Source: Patescibacteria group bacterium UBA3291 (lineage in GTDB: Bacteria; Patescibacteriota; Gracilibacteria; Absconditabacterales; Absconditicoccaceae). Taken from it: a stretch of DNA of 64,000 nucleotides. Of the stretch, positions 33,801-44,829 are shown piece by piece. Below the pieces are notes generated by a model. That model did no database searches and was not told where the DNA came from. It saw nothing but the letters and a program-made list of their open reading frames with translations. A program made the translations under genes and the position numbers. The stretch is from contig DETJ01000009.1 in assembly GCA_002361595.1 (NCBI GenBank), positions 89,193 to 153,192 of the forward strand, in the 5' to 3' direction. Position 1 is the first letter of the stretch. Every line of letters begins with the position of its first letter.

Positions 33801-35399
33801 TGGAAATATATAATTAATAACATTAGATGATCCTATGGATGATTAATTGTATGAAGCTATGAAAAGAGAGGGATTCCATGAGAAGATGGAACCAATTATA
33901 TAGACAATCCTGCTAAGAAGTTATTATCTGATCAATTTGCAAATAAATTAGAATCAGCATATAAGTGACGATTTAATAAATGAACTGTCGAAGAAAAGTA
34001 TAGCAAATTTAAGAGCAATAATAGCTTTGACGAAATTGAAAATGAATTTGGTAAATCTAGTTCTACAAGGTACCAAACTTGACAAGCAGCATTAAGAAGA
34101 ATGATAGATTTAGCGACAAATGACAACCTAAGAAAACGTATGAAAAAACATTTTTTAACTTATCTATTGAGTTGAACACTAGATGTAAATTGTGATCCTT
34201 GACTCAAGAAACAGGTTTATGGACGAGCCAAACCTATGATGTTTGTGCCTTGATTATTAGTAAAAGAAGCCTGAGTTGCTGAAAATATTGCAGTACTTTT
34301 AGATGATGCTACAGATTGAGATTTTTCTAAAAATGTGACTCACTATTTTCATAGAAATAATCAACAAGATGGGGCTATTGAATTTAAAAAACTCCAGTGA
34401 GAAATAAATGAGCGGTTAACTAATGAAAAGATGAATAAATTAGAAAATTATTTTTCAAATTTACCTACAAAAGATTTATCACACTACAATGAACCTAAAC
34501 GTTCAATTATTAAAAAATACCAAAATGCTATGTCTGCATCCAATCGTGATGAAGCAGATTGGTGAATATTGGAAAATCCTAAAGTTGTTAGCAATTGATT
34601 ATTATCTAGTGTAGAAGTCGTACAAAAAAGGATGAATATTAAGAAATGAGAATTTGATGGTAAAGATATGGATGAAATCAATAACATGAAAGATTTCCGA
34701 AAGAATGTTACCAGAGATATAAATAGTAGATCTACTGATACCAGACAAGTAGCTTTCGTATTAGATAAATTCTTCAATCGATTTGGAATTGATGACCAAC
34801 AAGTATATGAATGGATTCTCACTGCAGACTATTATAATAAGAACCGTTGATCATTCTCATTACCATACAAAGGTATTGAATTAAATATGTGAAACATTTG
34901 AGATAAAGAAATTGATTCTATTTTACGGTACGCATTCCAGTGAAATGCATGGAAATCTCGTTGACTATGATGTGATAGACTTCCTGATGAACTATATAGT
35001 ACACTAGAAGCATTTAGAAAGTATTTTAGTAAAGCATTTAATGACAGAACATTACTGTCAGCCTTCAGTACTAATATTAAGGACACAACACCTCTACTTA
35101 TGGGTTCTCGAAATACATATGATCAGGCTTTTGCATGAGATTGAGAACTTACTTGGATAGATGCAACTTCTAGTGAAGATGATTTATTTAGTAGCGATGA
35201 TACTAAGAAGAGAAAAGCAATAAAAAGCAAAACAAAGGAACTTCTAAAATCGTCTGATTTTATTAATTCTGATATTGTAAACATAGAAAAACAATTAAAG
35301 AAAAATTTAGGTTGAACGTCTAAACAATTTTTTCCAGTAACATCCTCTCATTCAAGAACATTGAGAGAAGAATATCTTAGAAGTAGACTTACCGCATAA
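30885..35399 (+). CDS. Giant hypothetical protein (1504 residues)
   Basis: 1504 residues, soluble, Lys/Asp/Asn-rich, without signal peptide or clear membrane helix. With UGA as stop it breaks into dozens of pieces. Visible parts: helical N-terminal third; a beta-rich centre near 510-720 (EIWMPMGNSDLPGGGYQRM, FKGMVFGGELKFGN); and helical C-terminal half. Residues about 885-1035 contain YKAAALLLANFEKGG, NSGLWVKALLGKAHYEQF and LLSDQFANKLESAYKG, which recur in the 245-residue protein at 59453-60190. Late in the chain a T[S/D]TRQ-like stretch and many basic residues appear. Giant conserved proteins of unknown role are common in this group; a surface, predation or phage-like structural role cannot be told apart. 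Confidence 0.75.
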
Positions 35400-35404
35400 T
35401 AAAG

Positions 35405-35434
35405 AAAAAAGACCTCGAATGAGGTCTTTTTTGT
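35405..35434. terminator. Terminator between the giant gene and ybaB
   Basis: A perfect 10-bp stem AAAAGACCTC / GAGGTCTTTT (35407-35416 with 35421-35430), usable in both directions. Confidence 0.85.
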
Positions 35435-35445
35435 TTGAAAAAATC

Positions 35446-35805
35446 TTAATTTCATCATAGTCATCACATCATTCCAGCGAGATCGTTTGTATCTACACCG
35501 AGAATTTCTTTAGTTTGCTCTGCTACTACTTCCTGAGCTTTATTCTGAGCCTTTTGAATAGCTGTAATCAATAAATTTTCAAGTTCAGATTTTTTACTTG
35601 GAGTGAAAAGAGAATCATCATTAATATGCAAATCCTTTATCTTCATCTCTCATGAAATATCAATAACTACCTGTGGTTTTTCTTCACCATCTTCCATATA
35701 AGTTCACTCTTTAGCTCTAATAATTAGACTTTTTAATTTCTTATCTAATTGCTTATATTTCGTAAACATTTCTTTGTACTGTCATAAATCTTTCATACTA
35801 ACCAT
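35446..35805 (-). CDS. YbaB/EbfC family nucleoid-associated protein
   Basis: 119 residues. It matches the small dimeric DNA-binding family: a helical N-terminus, the central VVIDISGEMKIKDLHIND strand pair, then LENLLITAIQKAQNKAQEVV and a Gly-rich tail. The tail reads MMGGLGGN only when five TGA/Gly codons are accepted; a standard-code reading ends it too early. Family members bind DNA and sit near dnaX/recR in many bacteria; here the upstream neighbour is relA. Confidence 0.85.
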
Positions 35806-35874
35806 TTTATAATACTTTAACAAAATAAATCTAGATTTAATATAGGATTTCTCCCCAAATATTCAAGTAAAGTT

Positions 35875-38127
35875 TTATTTCAATTCCTTACTCACAATTT
35901 CAATTCATGGGTGGTTTTGACGTAAATCTGCTAATAAAAATCAGATTTTAGCTGGATTGGAAATATCTCATTCAATAATCGCCATTGTCATTTTTCAGTC
36001 AAGTTTATTCAACTCAAATTTATAAATAGGGATAGAAAATGTAGAAAATAATGCAATTATATCAATAATACTCATTTTTTTCTGAGAAAATTTCAATTTT
36101 ATATTTAGTGTATAATTTGTAGATTTCTCACTTTCCTTTCGATGAGCCTCAAGTAATGAAGAATAAGAAAGAGTCTTCAATGCCTTACAATTTAACGTAT
36201 GAATCTTTATTCATTCACGACCAGATTTTGCAATAATTTTATTTCAAAAAGCTGGTTTACATTCAGGACAGAATACACAATGAAGCAATTTATCATTATC
36301 CACTACTACATCCGAAGATTTAGTCTCACCAGATATTGCCGCAGTAATTTCAGATTTCAATTCTCTTTCAAATTGAGAAGTGTCTGAAATCAAAGTCTTT
36401 CATTGAGTTTCTTTTTTTAATTCTGGATAAGCTGCACGAACTAATCATCAATATGTTTCTTGTTTATCTAGAACTTGTAATAATCTTCTCTCCACTTCAA
36501 GCGGTTCTCACAATTTTTGAATCAAATCTGCATCTGAACGAAACATTGGAAGTCAAAGATTCTTGAGATATTGATTCAATCAATCTATAGCCTCATCCAA
36601 ACGTGCCTCTCTCTCTTGTGTACGAACATATTTTATCAATTGTCCACGTGCAGATGGAGTATGTAAATAATCAATCCAATGTTTAACTGCTGAATAACGA
36701 TTTTTGAAAGTATTAATATTTATAATATCTCAGGTTTTTACGATATATGAAAGAGGTTTAATCTGACCGTTAACTATAGCATTTTTGAATCTAAGTCAGA
36801 TATCTGAGTGTATACTAAATGCAAAATCTAACACTGAAGATCCTGCTGGTAATTCCTTAATATCTCATTTTGGAGTATAAACGAAAATCGTTTTGTCGAG
36901 AATTTCTATATTCAGAGAATCTTTAAATTTTTCTTTATCATCTGATAATTGATAGTCTGCAACAATTTGCTGTAGACGCTGAATCCATTGTCATTGTTGA
37001 GATGATGCCACAACACTTGCATTGCTTTCTGCATATGCAAAATGAGCAGCCACTCCAAATTCAGCTACTTCATCCATTTTCTTAGTTCTAATCTGTATTT
37101 CTACGGGAAAACGAAACATTCATAATATCGTTGTATGTATACTTTTATATCAGTTAAACTTTGGGATGGCAATATAATCTTTAATTTTTTTGATAAGTGG
37201 AGTATAGTATTTATGAATAATTCCCAGTATCATATAACAATCCGTCACAGTTTCTGTTACCACACGGAAAGCTAATAAATCCATAATTCTACTCACGTCT
37301 TCAGTATGATATTTTTTGTCCATTTTCTCAAAAATTCTGAACGGACTTTTGATTCTTCAAAGTACTTTAAAGTCTTCAATTCATTCTTTTTTGAGGATTT
37401 CAGTCAAATTTTTTATTCATTTGTTTAGGAACTTTGAACCATCTTGAAACTGCTTAGTCAAATATCACATAATCTCTTCAAATCTGTCTGGGTATAATAC
37501 ACGAAAAGATCAGTTTTCAAGGTATAGTTGATAATTATAAAGTCAAAGTCTTTTGGCAAGTGGAGCATAAATTTTGAGTGTTTCTGTAGCAATCTTTCTC
37601 CTTTTTTCTTCCTCTGGATGATATTGTAAAGTCTGAATATTATGTATACGATCTGCGAATTTCACAAAAATTACACGCAAATCTTTGGCCATTGCAAGAA
37701 ATGTTTTCTTAATAGTTTCCAAATCACGTTCTTCTCATTTATATCTAACCTTTGACACTTTTACTAATCATTCACAGATGTCTGCAATCTCTTTTCAGAA
37801 TAATTTTTCTATATCTTCATAAGTATAATCTGTATCTTCAATTACATCGTGAAGAATACAAGACTGAATAGAAACTACATCTGGGTTAATTTCCATAAGG
37901 AACTCTGTCGCTCTAAGTGGGTGAATTATATATGGTTCTCATGATTTACGATAAACTCATTTATGAGCTTCACGAGTAAATTCGTAAGTTCTAACTATTT
38001 CATCGATTTCTTCTGGTTTAAGATATTTTCTCGCTTTACGCAAAATATTCTCCAAAATATCCTTTGGATCCTCCTCATTACATGGCTTGTAGTCAAAGAA
38101 TTCCTGAAAGCTTTTTAAATCTTCCAT
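35875..38127 (-). CDS. relA: Bifunctional (p)ppGpp synthetase/hydrolase
   Basis: 750 residues, full-length long RSH protein. It makes and degrades (p)ppGpp in the stringent response. The hydrolase HD domain has YIIHPLRATEFL, ILHDVIEDTDYTYED and KFADRIHNIQTL. The synthetase domain has KSPFRIFEKM, RIMDLLAFRVV and KDYIAIPKFNGYKSIHTT. A TGS domain (DKTIFVYTPKGDIKELPAG), a Cys-containing region (CVFCPECKPAFG with HTLNCKAL) and a C-terminal ACT-like part follow. All catalytic motifs look intact, so both activities are expected. The start at 38127 is the first ATG before the family-like N-terminus. Confidence 0.95.
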
Positions 38128-38197
38128 AGCTGGAGAATAAAGTAAAACGTTACAAGAATAGAAATATTTTTCTAACTTGCAAGAAGAAATTTTTATA

Positions 38198-38235
38198 TAA
38201 AAAACTAGCGACAAGTAAAAACTCACCACTAGTAG
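38198..38235 (-). terminator. Intrinsic terminator of the zinc-ribbon gene
   Basis: On the minus strand ACTAGTGGTGAGT pairs with ACTTGTCGCTAGT (38221-38233 with 38204-38216), a 13-bp stem including G-U pairs, followed by a T run. Confidence 0.7.
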
Positions 38236-38240
38236 ATAGT

Positions 38241-38906
38241 TTAAACTTTTTTGAGCGTTTGGCATACAGCATTCCAATCATCGAAATCAGCCAGATGTTT
38301 CCAGTAATACTCGAAATGGTAGTTCCCTATTTTTTTAGTTACACCTTGGACATTAGGTACTGTCTTCGTCGTATAAACTCCCAGAAAGACTGATTTGTCC
38401 TTGTAGGCAGGTATAGGTGTCTCGAATCGATATACCTTCTTGGAACTCAGGTCCTTACAGATGATGTAGAGATTATCTCCATCCTGCATTGCTGGAGCGA
38501 CCAGATAAGATCTATCTGACAGACGATCTGTATGACGAGTGGCATAATCCCACAGATCTCGACCAAGTTTATCAACCTCTTTATTCTTCAGGATTTTCAC
38601 CTTGAATTCAGAAATTGATTTAGAGATTCCACACTGAAGATTCAGTTCTGGACCATGGAAACAAGACATGCGTTTTTTATCGTCTCCATAAAATTTTTGT
38701 AATTTTTTGAAGGCACGATTGTACTTATCGCACTCACACTCAAATCCTTCCATGTTTTTACCACAGAATGGACATACATACACTTCATTGACACTGATAG
38801 TCACATCCTTGTAAGGATACAACAGTTTGCCATTATCTTTTCTCGAAAGAGTCCGGATAGATGATGGTTTCAGGTCCACCTCGAAAAAATGTTTAATATT
38901 CTCCAT
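38241..38906 (-). CDS. Zinc-ribbon protein with no in-frame TGA
   Basis: 221 residues. A treble-Cys cluster (VCPFCGKNMEGFECECDKY, about 43-61) can bind zinc; further Cys follow in MSCFHGP and LQCGIS. The C-terminal half is beta-rich and ends in a conserved-looking HLADFDDWNAVCQTL. It has at least ten Gly codons and none is TGA, unlike its neighbours, and it is visibly richer in G+C. It is a single-gene unit with its own terminator. Unknown function; foreign origin from a standard-code genome is likely. Confidence 0.7.
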   Translation of the reverse strand: MENIKHFFEVDLKPSSIRTLSRKDNGKLLYPYKDVTISVNEVYVCPFCGKNMEGFECECDKYNRAFKKLQKFYGDDKKRMSCFHGPELNLQCGISKSISEFKVKILKNKEVDKLGRDLWDYATRHTDRLSDRSYLVAPAMQDGDNLYIICKDLSSKKVYRFETPIPAYKDKSVFLGVYTTKTVPNVQGVTKKIGNYHFEYYWKHLADFDDWNAVCQTLKKV

Positions 38907-39059
38907 AAATTGAAATGTTTTTTGTTGTTTGTTTTTATTTTGTTGGGTAATTTATAACAATTCACTCTATAATATCAATAATTTGATTGATATCTCTTGC
39001 ATTTATATTTTCAAAAAGTAAAAAGAAAGGTAGAGTTTAACTTTTAATTATCATAAGCC

Positions 39060-40466
39060 ATGCAAAGAGAGTACAAATTTACAAGCATTTCTTCGCTTTA
39101 TAAGGATTATAAACCTCTACTAAATACTCAGATTACTGTAAATGGTTGGGTTAGGACTATCAGAGATTCCAAGACTTTTGGATTTATCGAATTGAACGAC
39201 GGTTCTTGTCTCAAGAATTTACAAATCGTTTTTGAAGATAATTTGCCTAATTTCGCAGAAATATGTAAATATTGAGTTTGTACTTCTTTGATAGTTGAGG
39301 GAACTTTGGTAGAATCTCAATGAGGGAAACAAGCTTTCGAATTAAAAGCTTCTAAAGTTACTCTAGTTGGAGAATCTCCACTTGACTACCCTCTTCAGAA
39401 AAAAGGTCATTCAATGGAATATTTACGTACGATTGCACACTTACGCCCAAGGACAAATACTTTCTCTGCTACATTCAGAGTTAGAAGTTTAGTAGCTTTT
39501 GCTATTCACAAGTTCTTCAACGAAAGATGATTTGTCTATGTTCACACTCCATTAATTACAGCTAGTGACTGTGAATGAGCTGGAGAAATGTTTCAAGTAA
39601 CTACACTCGATTTGGAGCATCCTAATTTGAAATGAAAGGATTGAAAAGTAGATTATAGCAACGATTTCTTTGGAAAACATGCTTCTTTGACTGTAAGCGG
39701 ACAGCTTGAATGAGAAACTTTTGCTACTGCATTTGGAAAGATTTACACATTCTGACCAACATTCCGTGCTGAAAATAGTAATACCACTCGTCATGCATCA
39801 GAATTTTGGATGATTGAACCTGAAATTGCTTTTGCTGACATCACTGACAATATGGATTTGACTGAAGATTTATTGAAATACGTATTCCAATACGTCTTGG
39901 ATAATGCTCAACAAGAATTAGATTTCTTCACTAGATTTATCAATCCTGAAGTAAAAGAAAGACTAGAAAAATTTACTAAAGCTGATTTTGGAAGAATTAC
40001 TTATACTGAAGCTATCGAAATATTAGAAAAATCTGGAAAGAAATTCGAGTACCCAGTTCATTGGTGAATGGATATGCAAACTGAACATGAAAGATATTTA
40101 GCTGAAGAATATTTCAAAGGACCTGTATTCGTAATCGACTATCCAAAGGAAATTAAAGCATTCTACATGAAATTAAATGAAGACTGAAAAACTGTAGCCG
40201 CCATGGATCTTTTGGCTCCTGGAATTGGAGAAATTGTATGAGGATCTCAGCGTGAAGATAGATTAGATGTACTTACTCAAAAAATTATCGATAACTGAAT
40301 GAAACCTGAAGATTATTGGTGGTATTTGGAACTCAGAAAATGGGGATCTGTGCCTCATGCAGGATTCGGAGTTGGATTTGAACGTTTGATAATGTATGTA
40401 ACTGGAATGGAAAATATTCGTGATGTATTACCATTCCCTAGAACTCCTAAAAACTGTGAATTCTAA
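39060..40466 (+). CDS. asnS: Asparaginyl-tRNA synthetase
   Basis: 468 residues, normal for class IIb AsnRS. It charges tRNA-Asn directly. The OB-fold anticodon domain ([21 protein letters not shown]) leads to the core with [24 protein letters not shown] (motif 2) and [29 protein letters not shown] (motif 3). The GQLEGE/FGKIYTFGP region distinguishes it from AspRS. An AGAAAGG stretch upstream may be a weak ribosome site. A terminator follows. Confidence 0.96.
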
Positions 40467-40484
40467 AAAATCAGATTTATATAT

Positions 40485-40517
40485 AAAAACTTCATCCATA
40501 AGTGATGGAGTTTTTTG
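40485..40517 (+). terminator. Intrinsic terminator of asnS
   Basis: Stem CTTCATC / GATGGAG (40490-40496 with 40504-40510) followed by TTTTTT. Confidence 0.8.
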
Positions 40518-40583
40518 AAATTTAACTTGACTTTTTTAGTATTTTATATACTTTTAGAAAAACAAACTTTAAAACAAAAATAT

Positions 40584-40955
40584 ATGGTAATTAATTTTAT
40601 TTACACAGTTTTGTTGCTAATCGCAGGAAGCGTTGTAGCAGCTGCAATACTCCTTTTCGGAGTAAAATTCTGTAAAGATGGTGGTGAACTCGGAGCCGAT
40701 CCAGCATGGAAAGACATTTTCCTTCAGATGATGAGGGGATATCCTTTCTGGATCTGGATTATCGTATTTCTAGCATTTCAGCCAGCCATCATTCATGCCT
40801 TGAGTACCTGGATTCCTGCAATATGGACCACATACGATTGGATTCCAAGCTTCTCGGATTTCATCGCATTTATCGATGTAGTTTTCTTCGCGATACTAGT
40901 GAGAATAACTGACGACAATGGAAGATTGAGAAAATTCTTCAAGAAAGCTGAATGA
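40584..40955 (+). CDS. Small membrane protein that appears to end at a TGA stop
   Basis: 123 residues if TGA 40953-40955 is the stop. Two or three hydrophobic segments (about 4-26, 52-70, 90-107) with Trp-rich connections. All eight or so Gly codons are GGN; none is TGA. The TGA is followed 10 nt later by a strong terminator hairpin. If UGA is read as Gly here, 29 more residues would be added by translating through the terminator and the next promoter, to TAG at 41040. The start at 40584 follows a TTGACT-containing promoter region (40527); an earlier in-frame ATG at 40515 lies inside the asnS terminator. Function unknown. Confidence 0.65.
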   Translation: MVINFIYTVLLLIAGSVVAAAILLFGVKFCKDGGELGADPAWKDIFLQMMRGYPFWIWIIVFLAFQPAIIHALSTWIPAIWTTYDWIPSFSDFIAFIDVVFFAILVRITDDNGRLRKFFKKAE

Positions 40956-40965
40956 AATTCATCGT

Positions 40966-40999
40966 ACATCTCCCTTCGTATTCGGAGGGAGATTTTTAA
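40966..40999 (+). terminator. Intrinsic terminator directly after the TGA-ended gene
   Basis: Stem ATCTCCCT / AGGGAGAT (40968-40975 with 40986-40993) followed by TTTTTAATTTT. Confidence 0.85.
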
Positions 41000-41078
41000 T
41001 TTTACTTGACTTTTTATAAAAAATATCTATCTATATCATTAGATAACAAAATGTCCAACAAATTTAATAATTAAAACT

Positions 41079-41360
41079 ATGTGGTTTCAAATTTTCTTCT
41101 CAATTGCTTGCGTATTTGCCGCCATTGCACTCACTTCATTCATTATCTCCAATAATAAAGAGATAGATGGCAAAGCTGCTCCCGGTTGGTGGATCGTTAG
41201 TATCTTAATTGTCCAACTGTTCTTTGTCGCCATATTAGCCGTATGGTGGAAAGAATGGTGGGGAACTCACCAGTGGATTATGTATGTTTCAACAGGGCTC
41301 GCTATAGCTGGCATTACTCTTGGAACAATAGCCAAGATTTATACAAAACGGCACTGGTAA
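41079..41360 (+). CDS. Small three-helix membrane protein with no in-frame TGA
   Basis: 93 residues, three hydrophobic segments (about 2-22, 37-56, 66-86) with Trp-rich loops (WWKEWWGTHQW). About eight Gly codons, all GGN. It ends in TAA. Codon use is broader than in neighbouring genes (GCC, GTC, CGG appear). A TTGACT element lies at 41006. Own promoter and terminator. It sits beside another small membrane gene of the same style, so both may have arrived together. Function unknown. Confidence 0.65.
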   Translation: MWFQIFFSIACVFAAIALTSFIISNNKEIDGKAAPGWWIVSILIVQLFFVAILAVWWKEWWGTHQWIMYVSTGLAIAGITLGTIAKIYTKRHW

Positions 41361-41373
41361 ACTAAAACTCAAA

Positions 41374-41411
41374 AAAAACTCCTCCTGTATTTTTTAGGAG
41401 GAGTTTTTTTA
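41374..41411. terminator. Intrinsic terminator between convergent genes
   Basis: A perfect 10-bp stem AACTCCTCCT / AGGAGGAGTT (41377-41386 with 41396-41405) followed by T7. Confidence 0.9.
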
Positions 41412-41416
41412 TTGAA

Positions 41417-42346
41417 TTATTTCAATCTTCCAAATCTCAAAATCTTATATAATACAGCTTTTAGTCATAAGAAAAATACCTTTGGATATTTAAATAACAT
41501 AACAAAATAAGTATATACTAGCGAATGTCATTTCTTTTTGATAGAAAATTTATCCTTACAACACGATATCACGTACGATAAATCCTTATTATCAGGGAAT
41601 CTCTTTTGTAAATTAGTAAAATAAGAGAGTCAACTGTTCGTATTTAAAGTTTTAACTGAATTTGTCAATGATGTGTGTCAAGATCTATAACTCCCCAATT
41701 TTTTATCGATAAATCCGAACTTTCATCCTCATAATGATATTACTAAACTTGTTCGATAATCTTGATACATTCAAACTCATGTTGGAAGTGGCAATATATA
41801 ATCTATGTATTTTTTTGGTCTGAACATCATTTCTGAAGACCACATATGAGGACCTATAGTGGATAAGTAAAAGAAACTATCATCATGATAAGCTAATTTG
41901 TGTAAAGAAGGATTAGTTAAAATTCAATTTTCATCAATACCAACAGTATCATGATAAGATAAATCACATTCTGGATGGCTCTGCATGTGTGCAACTTGAA
42001 TCGCTAATTTTTCTCTCGTCCAAATATCATCCGCATCACAATATGCTATTAAAACATCATCTCTATAAACATCAACTATTTTTTTTAATTCTTCTAATCA
42101 TCTAGTTATTGCTGAATTTACTCATCAATTTTCTTTTGTTATAATTTTTACTTTCTTTTCTATTTTATAATCTTCAACAAAATTCTTAGCTATTTCTCAT
42201 GATTTATCTGTTGATCAATCATTTACTATAATTAAAAATCGTTTTTCATAATTCTGATAATAGATAGACATAAGTTGCTCCAAAAAATATTTTTCACAAT
42301 TGTATACTGGAAGAATAATATAAACAGTTGGATTTTTGTCCGTCAT
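41417..42346 (-). CDS. Family 2 glycosyltransferase
   Basis: 309 residues. GT-A fold: VYIILPVYNCEKYFLEQLMS at the N-terminus, then IVNDGSTDKSGEIAK and the metal/nucleotide-binding YCDADDIW (DxD). The middle HDTVGIDENG and the C-terminal half resemble rhamnosyl- or galactosyl-transferases of polysaccharide synthesis. It has no N-terminal membrane segment; a weakly hydrophobic C-terminal helix (YTYFVMLFKYPKVFFLWLKA region) may touch the membrane. Acceptor unknown. Confidence 0.88.
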
Positions 42347-42380
42347 TTATAATCTAATTATAAAATAAATATTTTAAAAA

Positions 42381-44177
42381 TTAAATCAATCCTGCTTTTC
42401 TAGCCTGATTTCTAGCTCATTCTGTGAGATATTTTTTTCTGATACGAATAGATTTTGGAGTAATTTCCACAAGTTCATCTAGTCAGATATATCCAAGAGC
42501 ATCTTCAAGAGTCAGATGTCTAATTGGATTTAGAAGCATAGCTTCATCATTTCATGAATTACGGAAATTGTTTTGCTGCTTATTGATTGTAAGATTTACT
42601 GTCATATCTCATCATTTTAGATGTTCTCCAACTATCATTCATTCATAAATTGGTTGAGCTGGATCCACGAAAATTGGTCATCTCTCTTGAAGTTTGAAAA
42701 TTCAGTAATTCATAGCTGTTCAAGTTGCAGAAGAAATCATTGATCAGACTTCTCTTTTTTTGATTTCTCATTTTCGTTCTTCATAGTGAGAAAATGATGA
42801 ATACATGATTCATTCTCCCTTTGTTTCAAGGATAAATTCTCCACGGAATCAGAGTAATCATCTAGTTGGAATTTCAAATTCAATTGTAGTAAGTCAGTTC
42901 GCCGAATTCATATTTTTCATCATACCTTTACGATGAGAAAGCATTTCAATAATAGTTCAAGCCAATTCATCGTTTACACTTACTACCAAAGTTTCGATTG
43001 GTTCCCATTTTTCTCCATCCACTTCACGGAAAATTACCTGTGGCGCTCCGACTTGTAATTCCCATCATTCACGACGGATACTTTCGATAAGAACAGATAA
43101 ATGTAGTTCTCATCTTCAAGATACTAAGAATTTTCAATCTGAAAAATCCACTTCAAGTCAAACATTTGTTTCTAGTTCTTTTTCTAGTCTTTCACTCAAA
43201 TTTCTAGTGGTCATATATTTTCATTCTTTACCTGCAAATGGAGAATCATTTACGAGAAATTCCATCTGCAAAGTTGGCTTATCAATCGCTATTGAAGGTA
43301 AAGGTTCTACGTTTCATGTTCAAACTGTTTCTCACACGAAAATATCTGGGATTCACGCTATTGTGATTATATCTCCACATTGAGCTTCTTCCTGTTCGAT
43401 TCTTTGAAGTCATAAGGTTGAAAAAACCTTATTGATTTTTCATGTTCTAGTTTTTCATTCATGGTCGATAATTTTTACTTGAGTTCATGGTTTAACTCTT
43501 CACTCATATACACGTCCAATTCATAAACGTCCAAGAAAATTATCATATCCCAAATTCACAATCTGCATTCTAAAATCTTTTTCTGGGAAATTTGGAGCCT
43601 CTGGCACATATTTCAAAATTGCATCAAAAAGCGGAGTCATGTCCTTTTTTTCATCATTCAAATCTGCCATTGCATATCATTGCTTTGCACTAGCATACAT
43701 AATTGGAAAATCTGCCTGCTCATCAGTGGCTCAGAGAAGAATGAAAAGATCAAAAAGCATATCTATCACTTCATTAACTCTGGCTGTAGGTTTATCGATT
43801 TTATTGATAACTACGATTGGTTTAAGTCAAAGTTCTAGAGATTTTTTTAGAACAAACTTTGTCTGTGGCATTGGTCATTCGTATGCATCTACAACCAAAA
43901 GAACGGAGTCAACCATACGTAAAACTCTTTCCACTTCACTACCAAAATCGGCGTGACCTGGAGTATCCACAATATTTATTCTCTCTCATTTATAAATTAT
44001 TGCTGTATTTTTGGCATAAATTGTGATTCAGCGTTCTCTTTCCTGGTCATTATTATCCATGATTAAATCTTGTCATTCAAGAGCTTTAAGAGTTCAAGAC
44101 TGCTGTAAAAGCTGGTCTACAAGTGTAGTTTTACCATGATCTACGTGTGCAATAATTGCAATATTTCTAATTGCCAT
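42381..44177 (-). CDS. typA: Translational GTPase TypA/BipA
   Basis: 598 residues, normal length. A ribosome-binding GTPase related to EF-G, needed for ribosome assembly and stress adaptation. G-domain motifs: AHVDHGKTT (G1), ERERGITI (G2), DTPGHADF (G3), NKIDKP (G4) and SAK (G5). Then come the EF-G-like domains with [12 protein letters not shown] and TRGLLGFRGEF, and the TypA-specific C-terminal domain ending [11 protein letters not shown]. The start at 44177 ([13 protein letters not shown]) is canonical. Confidence 0.97.
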
Positions 44178-44261
44178 TTTTGAAAATTTTATAATTTGAA
44201 AAACTGTGTGGTAGTATACTGAATTGTCAATCATTTTCTAGTTAAAATTCTAGATAAAAAT

Positions 44262-44289
44262 TTGCATTTATAGTAATTCTGAATATAAT
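44262..44289 (+). promoter_or_regulatory. Promoter of the pilin operon
   Basis: TTGCAT at 44262-44267, 16 bp, TATAAT at 44284-44289 in the context GAATATAATTAG, as in front of the giant gene. Confidence 0.7.
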
Positions 44290-44323
44290 TAGATGTGTAG
44301 GTTTTATGTATAAAAAACAAAAA

Positions 44324-44800
44324 ATGCTAAAATTAAAAAAAATCATTCTATCTTTATTTATAGCGGTTCCTATACTTGCTCTAGGTTTTGGAGAAGGATT
44401 AAAAACTTGACCTATAGAATCAAACTTCTGATGAGATTCAACCGCCATAATGGCTGGGGAAGCCGTCGATGATATAGACGAATGATCAAAAACTTTTACC
44501 GACAAATTAGGATGAATTATACAGCTTCCTCAAAGAAGCAATTACACCAATTCATTAAATTATGTCATGGATATGATTCAGATAGTTATTAACTGGCTAT
44601 TAGGTATGTTGGCTTTTATCGCTCTGGTCTATATGATATATTGTGGATTATTAGTATTTTCATCTTGATCTGATAATAAAAATGCCGCCAAAGGTAAAAA
44701 ATGAATTTGAACCGCAGCAATCGCCCTCACTGGAATCTGAGTTTCATGGCTGATTATTAGTATGATACTACGATTTATCAATTACATTACAACAAAATAA
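44324..44800 (+). CDS. TrbC/VirB2-like pilin
   Basis: 158 residues: a signal-like N-terminus (ILSLFIAVPILALGFG), a Gly/Asp-rich mature start, then two long membrane helices, one with MIQIVINWLLGMLAFIALVYM and one with IALTGIGVSWLIISMIL, separated by a basic SGSDNKNAAKGKKG loop. This is the layout of VirB2/TrbC pilins as found in CPR. It is followed by a second pilin-like gene and a TraC-like gene. An in-frame ATG at 44306 would add six residues. It probably builds a conjugation- or adhesion-type pilus. Confidence 0.75.
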
Positions 44801-44829
44801 AACACATTTAGATAATAATTCAAAAAATA

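Noticed and set aside
31337..34822. Minus-strand open frames of 77-161 codons
   Set aside because: Shadows of the giant gene; composition Ser/Phe/Leu-rich, no motifs, and the plus frame is continuous for 1504 codons.
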